A DNA stretch of 64,000 nt, taken from JBFMHP01 sp040752855. Lineage in GTDB: Bacteria; Pseudomonadota; Gammaproteobacteria; RBG-16-57-12. Every line of letters starts with the position of its first letter. Within the stretch, counting starts at the first letter, position 1. The stretch covers positions 62,001 through 126,000 of the forward strand of contig JBFMHP010000012.1 in assembly GCA_040752855.1 (NCBI GenBank), given 5' to 3'. The notes below the pieces were generated by a model, which worked only from the letters and a program-made list of their open reading frames with translations, was not told where the DNA came from and ran no database searches. The position numbers were made by a program, and so were the translations under genes. Below, one piece after another: positions 18,376 to 28,131 of this stretch.

Positions 18376-19196
18376 GGCTTGCGGTAGATCGAGGGTTTGA
18401 CCACCTTCAGCGTCTCGTTGATGCCGTTGAGGCTCTCGGAGTGGCTGATGATGAAATAACCGCCGCTGCGCAAGGCCCCAAGCAGGCGTGCCACCACCTG
18501 GCGCTTGGTCTCCACGTTGAAATAAATCATCACATTGCGCAGAAAGATCACATCGAACTCGCCCACGCTGGGCAACGGCTGGTTGAGGTTGATCTGTGCG
18601 AACTTCACCCGGTTGCGCAGTTCGCGCGCCACCAGAAAAGTGCCTTCGTTCGGCCCCACGCCCTTGAGGCAATAGCGGCTGAGAATATCGGGCGGGATAT
18701 CGCGCCCGCGCTCCATCACGTAGTGGCCGGTCTGGGCGCGCTCCAGCACCCGCGTGCTGATGTCGGAGCCGAACACCTCCCAGGGCCGCCCGCGCAGCGC
18801 GTCATCCAGCACCATGGCGAGCGTATAGGGCTCTTCGCCGCTCGAGCTGGCCGCGCTCCAGACGCGTACCGCGCGTCCCGACGGCAAAGCGGGCAGGATG
18901 GTGTTGCGCAGAAATTCGAAATGCTTCGGTTCGCGGAAGAAATAGGTCTCGTTGGTGGTGAGCAGATCAACCGCAACCTGGAATTCGCTGCCGCCGCTCA
19001 TTACCAGACGGAAATATTCGCCGTAGCTTGCGCAATTGTGGACCTTCAAGCGGCTGGCCAGCCGTCCGCTCACCAGCGCCTTCTTGGCGGAGGACATGCT
19101 GATCCCGGCGGCGTCATAGATGAAGCGCTGAAACTGCTGAAACTCCAGCTCGGAGATCGGTGCGGCGTCGGTCATGTTATTGATAGTGCCATTCAT
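18372..19196 (-). CDS. cheR: Chemotaxis protein methyltransferase CheR
   Basis: SAM-dependent methylation of receptor glutamates. The 274-aa protein shows an N-terminal helical domain (LEFQQFQRFIYDAAGISMSSAKKALVSGRL), then the Rossmann domain with TTNETYFFREPKHFEFLR, the SAM-binding WSAASSSGEEPYTLAM, and VIFLRNVMIYFN. ATG at 19196 is used; a second ATG at 19175 (MTDAAPISELEF) fits the usual family start, and neither has a strong ribosome binding site. It overlaps cheD downstream and follows cheW by 40 bp. Confidence 0.95.
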   Translation of the reverse strand: MNGTINNMTDAAPISELEFQQFQRFIYDAAGISMSSAKKALVSGRLASRLKVHNCASYGEYFRLVMSGGSEFQVAVDLLTTNETYFFREPKHFEFLRNTILPALPSGRAVRVWSAASSSGEEPYTLAMVLDDALRGRPWEVFGSDISTRVLERAQTGHYVMERGRDIPPDILSRYCLKGVGPNEGTFLVARELRNRVKFAQINLNQPLPSVGEFDVIFLRNVMIYFNVETKRQVVARLLGALRSGGYFIISHSESLNGINETLKVVKPSIYRKP

Positions 19197-19236
19197 CGTT
19201 CGATCGGACGGGTGAGCCCCGCGCCGGCCTCGTCAG

Positions 19237-19785
19237 CTACACGGGTTGCGTCTCCGTGCCGCCGGAGAGTGAATCCAGCATCGCCATCTCGTCGACCGAC
19301 AATACCTTGCCGACGTTGAGAATGATGACGAACTTGCCGTTTACCTTGCCCATACCTTGGATGAAATCGGCGCGGATCTTGGCGCCGAAGCTCGGCGCGG
19401 GTTCGATCTCGCCGGCGGGGATCTCCAGCACCTCGGAGACCGCGTCGACCATCACGCCGACATCCTGCCGCTCCTCGTCGCTTTCCACCTCGATGATGAC
19501 GATGCAGGTGCGGCGCGTGACCGGCGAGGAAGCGCGAGCGAAGCGCAAGGCGAGATCCACCACCGGCACCACCGCGCCGCGCAGATTGATCACGCCGCGA
19601 ATGAAATCCGGCATCATCGGCACCGTGGTCACGCTGCCGTACTCGATGATCTCCTTGATGTGGAGAATGCCGATGGCGTACATCTCCCCGCCGAGGTTGA
19701 AGGTCAGGTACTGGTGCTGCTCCTCAAGGCCGGTTTGTTGGGCGGGCAAGGCCCGGGCGGCATCCTTGGTGACGATGTTGCTCAT
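19237..19785 (-). CDS. cheW: Chemotaxis coupling protein CheW
   Basis: Adaptor that links receptors to CheA in the membrane-associated array. The 182-aa protein has about 25 extra N-terminal residues, then a complete CheW SH3-like domain: QYLTFNLGGEMYAIGILHIKEII, MPDFIRGVINLRGAVVPVVDLALRF, GVMVDAVSEVLEIPAGEIEPAP and FIQGMGKVNGKFVIILNVGKVL. GGGAGG precedes the ATG. It lies between the 541-aa receptor and cheR on the same strand. Confidence 0.95.
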   Translation of the reverse strand: MSNIVTKDAARALPAQQTGLEEQHQYLTFNLGGEMYAIGILHIKEIIEYGSVTTVPMMPDFIRGVINLRGAVVPVVDLALRFARASSPVTRRTCIVIIEVESDEERQDVGVMVDAVSEVLEIPAGEIEPAPSFGAKIRADFIQGMGKVNGKFVIILNVGKVLSVDEMAMLDSLSGGTETQPV

Positions 19786-19802
19786 AAGGGCCTCCCGGAC
19801 GG

Positions 19803-21428
19803 TCAGAATTTAACAAACGCGCTTTCGTCGACCGAGCCGCCTGGCACTGACCTGGCGGAGGCGGTCATCGGCGCATGTTTGGCCGACGCGCTGTGCGCAG
19901 ACGCCTTGCCCTGCATGTGCGCATGCTGGACATCGACCTTGAAGAACTGCATCAGCATCTGCAACTGCTCGGCCTGGCTGCTCATCTCCTCGGCGGTCGC
20001 CGCCAGTTCCTCGGAGGCCGAGGCGTTCTGCTGGGTCACCTGGCTCAGCTGATTCATCGCCATGTTGATCTGGCTCGCGCCGGTGGACTGCTCGCTCGAT
20101 GCGGCGGCGATTTCTTGCACCAGGTCGGAGGTCTTCTGGATCGAAGGCACAATCTCATCGAGCAGCTTGCCGGCCTGCTCGGCCAGGCCAACCGAGTTCT
20201 TGGCCACTTCGCCGATCTCCTGCGCGGCCACTTGCGAGCGTTCAGCCAGCTTGCGCACCTCTGCGGCGACCACCGCGAAGCCCTTGCCGTGCTCGCCGGC
20301 GCGCGCGGCCTCGATCGCTGCATTGAGCGCCAGCAGATTGGTCTGATAGGCGATATCATCGATGATGCCGATCTTCTCGGCGATGCTCTTCATGGCGGTG
20401 ACCGTGTCGCGTACCGCGTCGCCGCCCTCGGTGGCCTCGCGCGAGGCCTTGGTGGCCATGCCGTCGGTGACCTTGGCGTTCTCGCTGTTCTGGCTGATCG
20501 AGGCCGACATCTGTTCGACCGAGGCGGTGGTCTGCTCGACGCTGGCGGCCTGTTCGCTCGAGGCCTGGCTCAGCGACTGCGCCGTGGCGCTCACCTCTTC
20601 GGAGGCGGAAGAAAGCGCGTCGGCCGAGCCGCGCACCTCGGTGATGATCTGGGTCAGCTTGGCGACCATGCCCTGCATCGCCTCGAGCAGCTTGCCGGTC
20701 TCGTCCTGCGATTTGACCTCGATGCGCACCATCAGGTCGCCCTCGGCCAGCTTGTTGGCCACGCCGACGGCCTCGTTCAAGGGCCGGGTGATCGAACGGG
20801 TGACCCAGACGCCGATCACGATCGCCAGCACGAATGCGATGGCGGACAGCGCGAAGATTTCCATCCGCGCCGTTTGGTATTCTTGCGCAGCAAGCTCCCC
20901 GGCTTCATCCATCAGCTTCTCTTGGTACTCGACCATGGCTTCGATCGCATGGGAGTAGGCGTCGAGCTCATGTTGCATATCGGTCATCAGGAAGGTCTCG
21001 GCCTCTTGGATTTTTTTCTCCTGCACCAATTCGATGAATTTATCCTGGTCGCGGTTGTAGGCCGCGCGCTTATCCATCATCGCCTTGAGCAGTTCCTTGC
21101 CGCGCTCGTTGACCACATGCTGCTCCAATTGATCGTAGTGCTCCTTGTTCGACTTGCGCGCGGCCTGGATGATCTCGATTTGATGTTGCATTTCCTCGTG
21201 CTGCTTGGTGATGACCATCTCATGCATCGCAATGCTCATGGTGTCGGCATTGTCCGCGATGCCGTTGGTCCAATTGACCTTGGGCAGGTAGTTGTGCAGC
21301 ACCTCGTCGATTTTGTGATTGATGTTGCTCAACTGCGTGATGCCGATCGCCGTGATCACCAGCATCAATACCAGCATTACCGCGAACCCGAAGCCCAATC
21401 GCATGCCGACTTTCATGTTCCGAAACAT
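19803..21428 (-). CDS. Methyl-accepting chemotaxis protein, four-helix-bundle sensor
   Basis: Membrane chemoreceptor of 541 aa encoded inside the chemosensory operon. TM1 is at about residues 13-35, followed by a periplasmic four-helix-bundle domain of about 150 residues (NHKIDEVLHNYLPKVNWTNGI, HEMVITKQHEEMQHQIEI). TM2 (IFALSAIAFVLAIVIGVWVTRSI) lies near residue 200, then HAMP (PLNEAVGVANKLAEGDLMVRI), and a signalling domain with YQTNLLALNAAIEAARAGEHGKGFAVVAAEVRKLAERS. The ATG at 21426-21428 follows AGGAG; the longer frame to 21458 is not needed. The C-terminal tail is a flexible A/S/H-rich stretch ending ESAFVKF, which may act as a CheR tether. Confidence 0.93.
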   Translation of the reverse strand: MFRNMKVGMRLGFGFAVMLVLMLVITAIGITQLSNINHKIDEVLHNYLPKVNWTNGIADNADTMSIAMHEMVITKQHEEMQHQIEIIQAARKSNKEHYDQLEQHVVNERGKELLKAMMDKRAAYNRDQDKFIELVQEKKIQEAETFLMTDMQHELDAYSHAIEAMVEYQEKLMDEAGELAAQEYQTARMEIFALSAIAFVLAIVIGVWVTRSITRPLNEAVGVANKLAEGDLMVRIEVKSQDETGKLLEAMQGMVAKLTQIITEVRGSADALSSASEEVSATAQSLSQASSEQAASVEQTTASVEQMSASISQNSENAKVTDGMATKASREATEGGDAVRDTVTAMKSIAEKIGIIDDIAYQTNLLALNAAIEAARAGEHGKGFAVVAAEVRKLAERSQVAAQEIGEVAKNSVGLAEQAGKLLDEIVPSIQKTSDLVQEIAAASSEQSTGASQINMAMNQLSQVTQQNASASEELAATAEEMSSQAEQLQMLMQFFKVDVQHAHMQGKASAHSASAKHAPMTASARSVPGGSVDESAFVKF

Positions 21429-21476
21429 TTTGTTGCTCCTCTTGCTTGCCTGTTGCAAATAGTTAAACCGTTGTGC

Positions 21477-23633
21477 CTACGCCGCCTGGCCTTCGCTGGC
21501 CACCGCGCGGTGGACCAACGAGGGCACATCCAGGATCAAGGCGACCTCGCCGCTGCCGAGGATGGTGGAACCGGCGATGCCCTTGAGATTGCTGAAGATC
21601 CGGCCGAGCGGCTTGATCACCGTCTGGAATTCGCCCATCAGATTGTCGACCACGAAGCCGGCGCGGGTGCCGCCGAACTGGACCACGACGATGTTTTCGC
21701 GCCGCACTGGCTTGCCCTCGATGCCGAACAGATCGCGCAGATAGAGATAGGGCAGCACCTTGCCGCGCAGATTGATGTAGTTGCGCTCGCGCATCGCTTG
21801 CCGGTCGGCCTCGCTGAGTTCGAGGCACTCGACCACCATGTCGAGCGGGATGACAAACGAGGTGTCCGCCACGCCCACCTGGAAGCCGTCGATGATGGCA
21901 AGGGTCAGGGGCAGGCGGATGCGGATGATGGTGCCTTGGCATGCCATGCTATCGATCTCGATGCTGCCGCGCAGCGCTTCGATGTTCCTGCGCACTACGT
22001 CCATGCCAACTCCGCGTCCGGAGAGGTTGGTGACCTGCTCAGCGGTGGAGAAGCCGGCCTCGAAGATGAGTTTGTAGACTTCTTGATCGGAGAGCTGGTG
22101 GCCCGCTTGAACCATCCCGCGTTCGATCGCCTTGTTGAGTATCCGCTCGCGGTCAAGACCACCGCCGTCGTCGCTCACTTCGATGACGATGCTGCCGGAG
22201 TCGTGATAGGCGTTGAGGCGCACCGTGCCCTGCGCCGGTTTGCTGCGTGCGATGCGCGTCTCGGCGGATTCGATGCCGTGATCCATGGAGTTGCGCACCA
22301 AGTGCATGAGCGGGTCGCCGATCTTCTCGACCACGGTCTTGTCCAGTTCGGTTTCGGCGCCGGTGATTTCGAGGCGGATGTCCTTGCCGAGTTCCTGGCT
22401 CATATCGCGCACCACGCGCTGGAAGCGGTTGAAGGTCTCGCCGATCTGCACCATGCGCAGGGTCAGCGCGCTGTCGCGCACCTCCTCGATCAGGCGCATC
22501 ATGGTGGAGGCGGCCTCCTGCATCGATTCGTCGCCCGAGAGCTGCGCGTTCATGCTCACACCTGCCCCGGCGATCACCATTTCGCCGATCAGGTTGATGA
22601 GGTGGTCGAGCTTGTCGGCATCGACGCGGATCACCTTGCTCTGTTTGGCCTTGACCTCTTTGACATGCTGCTGCTTGGCCAGCGCCGCCTCGACCACGTC
22701 TGGGGCGACGTTGCCGTCGGCGACCAGGATCTCGCCCAGCGGCGTGGCGGGCGACGTGGCCTCGGCCTGCGCCTTGAGCCCCTGTTGCAGCTCCGTCTCG
22801 GTCAGGCTGCCGCAGCGCACCAGGATCTGGCCGAGCTGCATCTCGTCTTCCGGCAGGCTCTGGATCACCTCGATGTATTCGGCGATGCGGCTGCGCGGCG
22901 GCAGGATGTGGATGACGGCGTCGTCGCGCACGAAGTCGAAGACCCCGGCGATGGTCGCCTTGTCCGCGCTGCTGCGGAAATTGAGCTCGAAGCCGAGGTA
23001 ACAGGACTCGGGGTCCATGTCCTCCGCCGCCGGCATGGGCTCGGCCAGCGTATGCAGGCTGACGATCTCACCCAGCCGTTGCAGGTAGCGCAGGAAGGAG
23101 AGGGGGTCCATGCCGTTGCGCAGCACATCGGGCCCGAAACGCAGTGAGATGTGCCAGTTGTCGGATTCCACCAGGCCGATGCCGCTGCTCTCGATGCGTG
23201 GCTGATGCAATTCCGGTACGGCAGCAGCTTTGGGGGCGTCGCCTAAATAGCGGCGCAGCCGCTGCAGCGTAGTATCGCCGGCCGCCCGCAGGCCGGCTTC
23301 GGCGGATTCCTTGCCTGCCGCGATTTGATCGACCAGCTTGAGGATGTGATCGCAGCTGCTCAGAAAGAGCGAGATCAGCTCGTTGTCGAACGCGATCTCG
23401 TTGGCGCGAATCCGGTCGAGCACGCTTTCCACCACATGGGTGAAGTCGACGATGTCATCGAGCGAGAACAGCCCCGCGGTGCCTTTTATGGTGTGCGCCG
23501 CGCGGAAGATGGCGTTGATGGTTTCCTCGTCGCCCGCGCCCTGCTGTTCGATGCGCAACAGGGCGTCTTCCATCTCCTGCAGCAGCTCGCGGCTTTCGAC
23601 CAGAAAGGTTTGTAGCGCCTGATCCAAATTCAT
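21477..23633 (-). CDS. cheA: Chemotaxis histidine kinase CheA
   Basis: Receptor-coupled kinase of 718 aa. Hpt domain: His47 in FRAAHTIKGTAGLF. Residues about 150-250 form a regulator-binding-like module; residues about 262-330 contain a duplicated short module (LGQILVRCGSLTETELQQGL, then LGEILVADGNVAPDVVEAAL) that resembles the GspE/MshE N-terminal type. P3 dimerisation (LDHLINLIGEMVIAGAGVS), the P4 kinase (LVRNSMDHGIES N box, SDDGGGLDRERI G1, LSGRGVGMDVVRRNI G2) and a P5 CheW-like domain follow. Upstream is a STAS gene; downstream is the operon receptor. Confidence 0.95.
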   Translation of the reverse strand: MNLDQALQTFLVESRELLQEMEDALLRIEQQGAGDEETINAIFRAAHTIKGTAGLFSLDDIVDFTHVVESVLDRIRANEIAFDNELISLFLSSCDHILKLVDQIAAGKESAEAGLRAAGDTTLQRLRRYLGDAPKAAAVPELHQPRIESSGIGLVESDNWHISLRFGPDVLRNGMDPLSFLRYLQRLGEIVSLHTLAEPMPAAEDMDPESCYLGFELNFRSSADKATIAGVFDFVRDDAVIHILPPRSRIAEYIEVIQSLPEDEMQLGQILVRCGSLTETELQQGLKAQAEATSPATPLGEILVADGNVAPDVVEAALAKQQHVKEVKAKQSKVIRVDADKLDHLINLIGEMVIAGAGVSMNAQLSGDESMQEAASTMMRLIEEVRDSALTLRMVQIGETFNRFQRVVRDMSQELGKDIRLEITGAETELDKTVVEKIGDPLMHLVRNSMDHGIESAETRIARSKPAQGTVRLNAYHDSGSIVIEVSDDGGGLDRERILNKAIERGMVQAGHQLSDQEVYKLIFEAGFSTAEQVTNLSGRGVGMDVVRRNIEALRGSIEIDSMACQGTIIRIRLPLTLAIIDGFQVGVADTSFVIPLDMVVECLELSEADRQAMRERNYINLRGKVLPYLYLRDLFGIEGKPVRRENIVVVQFGGTRAGFVVDNLMGEFQTVIKPLGRIFSNLKGIAGSTILGSGEVALILDVPSLVHRAVASEGQAA

Positions 23634-23649
23634 CGGTGTTCCTCCCGGC

Positions 23650-23970
23650 TCAGGGCTGTGACGTCAAGATGACTTGATCGCCGAACGCCGCGGTGAGATT
23701 GCACAGGTCCAGGCATTCGACCACCGACTGGCTGTGGTTCACAAAGCGCAGCGTCTTGCCGGCGCGCGCCGCCTCGCGTTTGGCCAGCATCAGCAGCTGC
23801 ACGCCGGCGGCGTCGATCTCCGCCACCCGGGACAAGTCGAGTTCTGCCTCGTTGCCCCCTTCGAGCAACGAGAGCAGCGTGGGCTTGAGCTCGGCGGCGG
23901 TGTAGATGGTCATGTCCCCGTCGATTTTCGCGCAAGAAGCGCGTTTCTTTTTGCGAGGGTTGGCGCTCAT
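23650..23970 (-). CDS. STAS-domain protein
   Basis: Protein of 106 aa with a single STAS (anti-sigma-factor antagonist) domain: GDMTIYTAAELKPTLLSLLEGG, the typical serine region at LDLSRVAEIDAAGVQLLMLAKREA, then GKTLRFVNHSQSVVECLDLCNL. The usual phosphorylated Ser/Thr position in the D-S-S/A-G-V loop is Ala (EIDAAGV), so control by phosphorylation is doubtful. Single STAS genes beside cheA are common in alternative chemosensory operons, but their role is not clear. The basic N-terminus (NPRKKKR) is unusual. A start 60 bp further in (MTIYTAAEL) is possible. Confidence 0.85.
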   Translation of the reverse strand: MSANPRKKKRASCAKIDGDMTIYTAAELKPTLLSLLEGGNEAELDLSRVAEIDAAGVQLLMLAKREAARAGKTLRFVNHSQSVVECLDLCNLTAAFGDQVILTSQP

Positions 23971-23995
23971 TCGGTGTGTCCTTTTGCGATTCGCT

Positions 23996-24364
23996 TTACG
24001 GCAAGATCAGTTTGGAGACGGCGTCCAGCATCTGTTCCGGCTTGAACGGCTTGACTACCCACGCCTTGGCCCCGGCGGCCTGGCCTTCCTTTTTTTTGGC
24101 ATCCTGATTCTCGGTGGTCAGCATGATGATGGGGGTGAACTTGTAGTTCGGATGCTGCTTGACGTTCTTCACGAAGGTGATGCCGTCCATATTCGGCATG
24201 TTGACGTCGCTGATGATCAGATGGATCTTTTGCCCGGTCATTTTGCTCAGTGCGTCCTTGCCGTCACAGGCTTCGATGGTTTCGTAGCCCGCGCCTTTCA
24301 ACGCGATGGCGACCACCTGGCGCAGCGAGGCCGAGTCATCGACGATCATGATGGTTTTTCCCAC
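23996..24364 (-). CDS. cheY: Chemotaxis response regulator CheY
   Basis: Single receiver domain of 122 aa. Acidic pocket at MIVDDSAS, acceptor Asp at LIISDVNMPNMDG, Thr at MLTTENQD and Lys at WVVKPFKPEQ. This is the canonical CheY that carries the signal from CheA to the motor or another output. It lies between the soluble-signal receptor gene and the STAS/cheA genes and is co-directional with them. Confidence 0.95.
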   Translation of the reverse strand: MGKTIMIVDDSASLRQVVAIALKGAGYETIEACDGKDALSKMTGQKIHLIISDVNMPNMDGITFVKNVKQHPNYKFTPIIMLTTENQDAKKKEGQAAGAKAWVVKPFKPEQMLDAVSKLILP

Positions 24365-24476
24365 GGGTTGCTCCTGATCTGATAGTTGTTATGGATAAAG
24401 CCACATCCTGTTGTTATGCGTTATCGGCAACATCATTCCGGCCTTGATGACCGCCTGCCGGCGCGGCATGGCGTCG

Positions 24477-25655
<1,179 letters not shown>

Positions 25656-25783
25656 TCTTGTTCTCGAATCTTGTTCCGCGGAGCCTTGTGTTTGTTTGAA
25701 TCAATACATCCTGCGTTTGAAAGGTTCTCGGCAATGATCCTGTTGCCTTTAGCTGGCGCGTCCCGGCGCGGGCAGCCGGCCGG

Positions 25784-26164
25784 TCAAACGCGAACGAACT
25801 TCGCCATCTTGGCCAGCAGGCGCTCGAAATCCACCGGCTTGGTGTCATAGTCATTGCAGCCGGCGGCCAGTGCTTTTTGCTGATCCGCCGACAGGGCATG
25901 GGCCGAGAGGCCGATGATCGGGATGTTTTGCGTGGCGGGATTGGCCTTGAGTTTTTGGGTAACCTCCCACCCATCCATCACGGGAAGCCCCATGTCCATC
26001 AGGATAAGGTCCGGGCAATCTTTCGCGGCCGTGGCGATTGCTTGCGCGCCATCATGGGCGGTGGCGACTCGAAAACCTTTGCGCTCTAGGCGCCGGGACA
26101 ACATATCCCTGTTCAACTCATTGTCCTCAACCAAGAGAATCAATGAACGTCTTTCCATGTCCAT
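25784..26164 (-). CDS. Single-domain response regulator (DivK/CheY type)
   Basis: Receiver-only protein of 126 aa: LVEDNELNRDMLSRRLERKG, acceptor Asp in LILMDMGLPVMDGWEV, Ser/Thr switch in GLSAHALS and Lys in YDTKPVDFERLL. The VEDNELNRDML start is typical of receivers associated with hybrid kinases. The ATG at 26162-26164 follows GAGG with suitable spacing; the frame continues to 26311 without support. It heads the chemosensory operon, 128 bp before the short receptor, and is divergent from the cytochrome operon. Confidence 0.88.
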   Translation of the reverse strand: MDMERRSLILLVEDNELNRDMLSRRLERKGFRVATAHDGAQAIATAAKDCPDLILMDMGLPVMDGWEVTQKLKANPATQNIPIIGLSAHALSADQQKALAAGCNDYDTKPVDFERLLAKMAKFVRV

Positions 26165-26411
26165 GCGGGGTACCTCGTAGGCGATTTGTAAGTGACGTCG
26201 AAGTGTTTCTTCAATCTGTCGTTGGTCATAACGGCGCCACCCATCTTCCGTCTCGCCCATGGTAAAGGGCTGTTCAGAGCAGAGCTGAGCCGCCTTGTAT
26301 TTGACAGACAATCCATGTGTGTATCGACAGGCGGAGGAGGGGCTTTAGGTCAGGGTGTGTTTCTGCGGCTTCTATCGATCGATGTTTACGCTGCCCATCC
26401 AATCGCGGTGC

Positions 26412-26436
26412 TTTTCAGTCCCGTTTCAGGCTCGCC
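26412..26436. promoter_or_regulatory. Direct-repeat response-regulator box, copy 1
   Basis: TTTCAG (26413-26418) and TTTCAG (26424-26429) are spaced by 5 nt, an 11-bp period typical of OmpR/PmrA-family sites, and are followed by GCTCGCC. The same arrangement recurs exactly 90 bp downstream. It lies in the 403-bp gap between the chemosensory operon and the cytochrome operon; no gene is seen in that gap. Confidence 0.6.
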
Positions 26437-26501
26437 GTTTATTCTGGCTTTGAACAAGGGCGAAGATTCATTGAACCATCAGGGCGGCAAATACATTCGG
26501 T

Positions 26502-26526
26502 TTTTCAGATTGGTTTCAGGCTCGCC
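26502..26526. promoter_or_regulatory. Direct-repeat response-regulator box, copy 2
   Basis: TTTCAG (26503-26508), N5, TTTCAG (26514-26519), then GCTCGCC. The 13-bp half TTTCAGGCTCGCC is identical to copy 1. It ends 42 bp before the cytochrome b561 start codon, a position suitable for an activator site. The likely binder is the OmpR-family regulator encoded four genes downstream. Confidence 0.65.
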
Positions 26527-26567
26527 TTGTAAGGTGATAGGTAACGATAGGGTAAAGGGTGACCGTC

Positions 26568-27218
26568 ATGAGCACACAACGTATCAAGGTCTGGGATCCG
26601 CTGGTCAGGGTGTTTCACTGGAGCCTGGCGCTGGGATTTGTGACCCTCTATTTAACGGAAGACGATTATCTGGGGCTGCATGTGGCCGTGGGTTATTTCA
26701 TCCTCGCGCTGCTGCTGGTGCGCATCGTGTGGGGATTTGCCGGCAGCCGGCATGCGCGGTTTGCGGATTTCGTAAAGCGGCCCACCGAGATCCTGGCCTA
26801 CTTTAAGGATGTCATAAGATCTCGCGCCCGCCGCTACCTCGGGCACAACCCGGCCGGCGGGGCGATGGTGATTGCGCTCATGGCGAGCGTGGCGCTGACC
26901 GGAGTGTTGGGGCTGCTGGTCTACGGCACGCAGGAATTTTCCGGTCCCTTCGCGGGCCTGGCCTTCCAGGTCAGCGATGCCACGGCGCATCGCATCGAGG
27001 AAGCGCACGAATGGGTGGCCAACTTTACCTTGGTCTTGGTCGGTCTTCATCTGCTGGGCGTCTTGCTGGCGAGCCTGCAACATCGGGAAAACCTGGTGCG
27101 CAGCATGTTCACCGGTTACAAGACCGCGGCTGAAGTTTCTCAACAAGTAGCAGTGAAAGGAGATGGCGATGAAAAAGTTAAGTCTCATCATGGCGGCATC
27201 GTTGATGCTGGGTACTAA
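26568..27218 (+). CDS. Cytochrome b561 family membrane protein
   Basis: Inner-membrane di-haem b561-type protein of 216 aa. Starts RIKVWDPLVRVFHWSLALGFV, the family N-terminus with a haem-ligand His in FHW. Further His residues lie in GLHVAVGYFILALLLVRIVWGF, RIEEAHEWVANFTL and VGLHLLGVLLAS, giving four hydrophobic segments. It probably passes electrons between quinol and the periplasmic cytochromes encoded next. The ATG at 26568 is chosen because AAGGGTGA sits 5 nt upstream; a GTG at 26559 is the longer alternative. Its 3' end overlaps the next gene by about 50 bp. Confidence 0.88.
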   Translation: MSTQRIKVWDPLVRVFHWSLALGFVTLYLTEDDYLGLHVAVGYFILALLLVRIVWGFAGSRHARFADFVKRPTEILAYFKDVIRSRARRYLGHNPAGGAMVIALMASVALTGVLGLLVYGTQEFSGPFAGLAFQVSDATAHRIEEAHEWVANFTLVLVGLHLLGVLLASLQHRENLVRSMFTGYKTAAEVSQQVAVKGDGDEKVKSHHGGIVDAGY

Positions 27219-27558
27219 TGCCGGGATGGCGGCGGTGGTCGACGACATGCTCAAGGAGTTTGGCGGGGCAGGCAACGCGCAGGATGGCGCGGCGATGTGG
27301 AAAAAAGAATTCGTCGATCCCGCCTCGGGCGAAAAGCGCAGCTGTGTGACATGCCATGGCGCGGATCTGAAAACGGCCGGCAAGCACGCGACGACCGGCA
27401 AGCCGATCGAACCGCTGGCGCCGAGTGTGAACAAGCAGCGCCTGACCGATCGCCAGGAGATCGAGAAGTGGTTCAAGCGCAATTGCAAGTGGACGGTGGG
27501 CCGGGAGTGCACGGCGCAGGAAAAGGCGAACTTTCTGGTGTTCATTCGTGGTCAATGA
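27169..27558 (+). CDS. SHP-like cytochrome c (DUF1924)
   Basis: Periplasmic monohaem cytochrome of 129 aa with a signal peptide (MKKLSLIMAASLMLGTNAGMA). The haem site is CVTCH (SCVTCHGADLK); DPASGEKRSC and the C-terminal KWFKRNCKWTVGRECTAQEKANFLVFIRGQ, with its pair of extra cysteines, are typical of the DUF1924/SHP (sphaeroides haem protein) family. SHP proteins bind oxygen or small ligands and are encoded with a diheme cytochrome and a b-type cytochrome, as here. The ATG at 27169 has AAAGGAG 6 nt upstream, whereas ATG 27163 abuts that site. Confidence 0.85.
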   Translation: MKKLSLIMAASLMLGTNAGMAAVVDDMLKEFGGAGNAQDGAAMWKKEFVDPASGEKRSCVTCHGADLKTAGKHATTGKPIEPLAPSVNKQRLTDRQEIEKWFKRNCKWTVGRECTAQEKANFLVFIRGQ

Positions 27559-27582
27559 AAGCTGTTTAGCGAGGATGGTGTC

Positions 27583-28131
27583 ATGAAAAAGTTAACTTCT
27601 GTGATTTTGGTCAGCATGGTATTGGGTGCCGGCGGCGCGGTGTGGGCGGATTCCGATTCCGCGGGCAGGAGTGTCGGCGGCAAGCGCCTGGATGTGGCGC
27701 CGGTGACCCTGGATAAATACAAACAGGAGTGCGGCAGCTGCCATTTCGCCTATCAGCCGGGCCTGTTGCCGGCGCGTTCTTGGGAAAAGATGATGGCGAC
27801 GCTCGATGATCATTTCGGCGAAAACGCCGAACTCGATGCACAGGTGGCCAAGGATTTGACCGCCTATCTGGTCGAGCATGCCGCGGACAAGTCCGATTAC
27901 AAGCGCTCGGCGGGAATCAACAAGTCGATCGCTGCGGGCGAGGCGCCGCTGCGGATTACCGAGACGGCGTACTTCAAACGTAAGCACAATGAGCTCCCCA
28001 AGCGTGCAGTCGAGGACAATCCCAAGGTAAAATCCTTCAGCAAGTGTGAAACTTGCCATGTGAATGCCGATAAGGGCTCGTATAACGAACATGAAGTGCG
28101 GATTCCTGGTTTCGGAAGATGGGAAGACTAA
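27583..28131 (+). CDS. Diheme cytochrome c (DHC family)
   Basis: Periplasmic protein of 182 aa with signal peptide (cleavage near VWA-D, residue 22) and two haem motifs, CGSCH (after KYKQE) and CETCH (SKCETCHVNADKG). The YQPGLLPARSWEKMMATLDDHFGENA segment is characteristic of the DHC family, the electron donor to SHP. The last 13 bp overlap the start of the PepSY gene. Together with the b561 and SHP genes it forms an electron-transfer chain from the membrane to a ligand-binding haem protein. Confidence 0.88.
   Translation: MKKLTSVILVSMVLGAGGAVWADSDSAGRSVGGKRLDVAPVTLDKYKQECGSCHFAYQPGLLPARSWEKMMATLDDHFGENAELDAQVAKDLTAYLVEHAADKSDYKRSAGINKSIAAGEAPLRITETAYFKRKHNELPKRAVEDNPKVKSFSKCETCHVNADKGSYNEHEVRIPGFGRWED

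Noticed and set aside
19875..23147. 1090-codon plus-strand open frame
   Set aside because: It lies fully antisense to cheW, the MCP and cheA and is His/Ala/Leu-rich, the usual shadow of GC-rich coding DNA on the other strand.
26192..26806. 204-codon plus-strand frame across the cytochrome operon promoter
   Set aside because: It runs in another frame into the b561 gene and covers the direct-repeat boxes; the b561 frame is clearly the real one.
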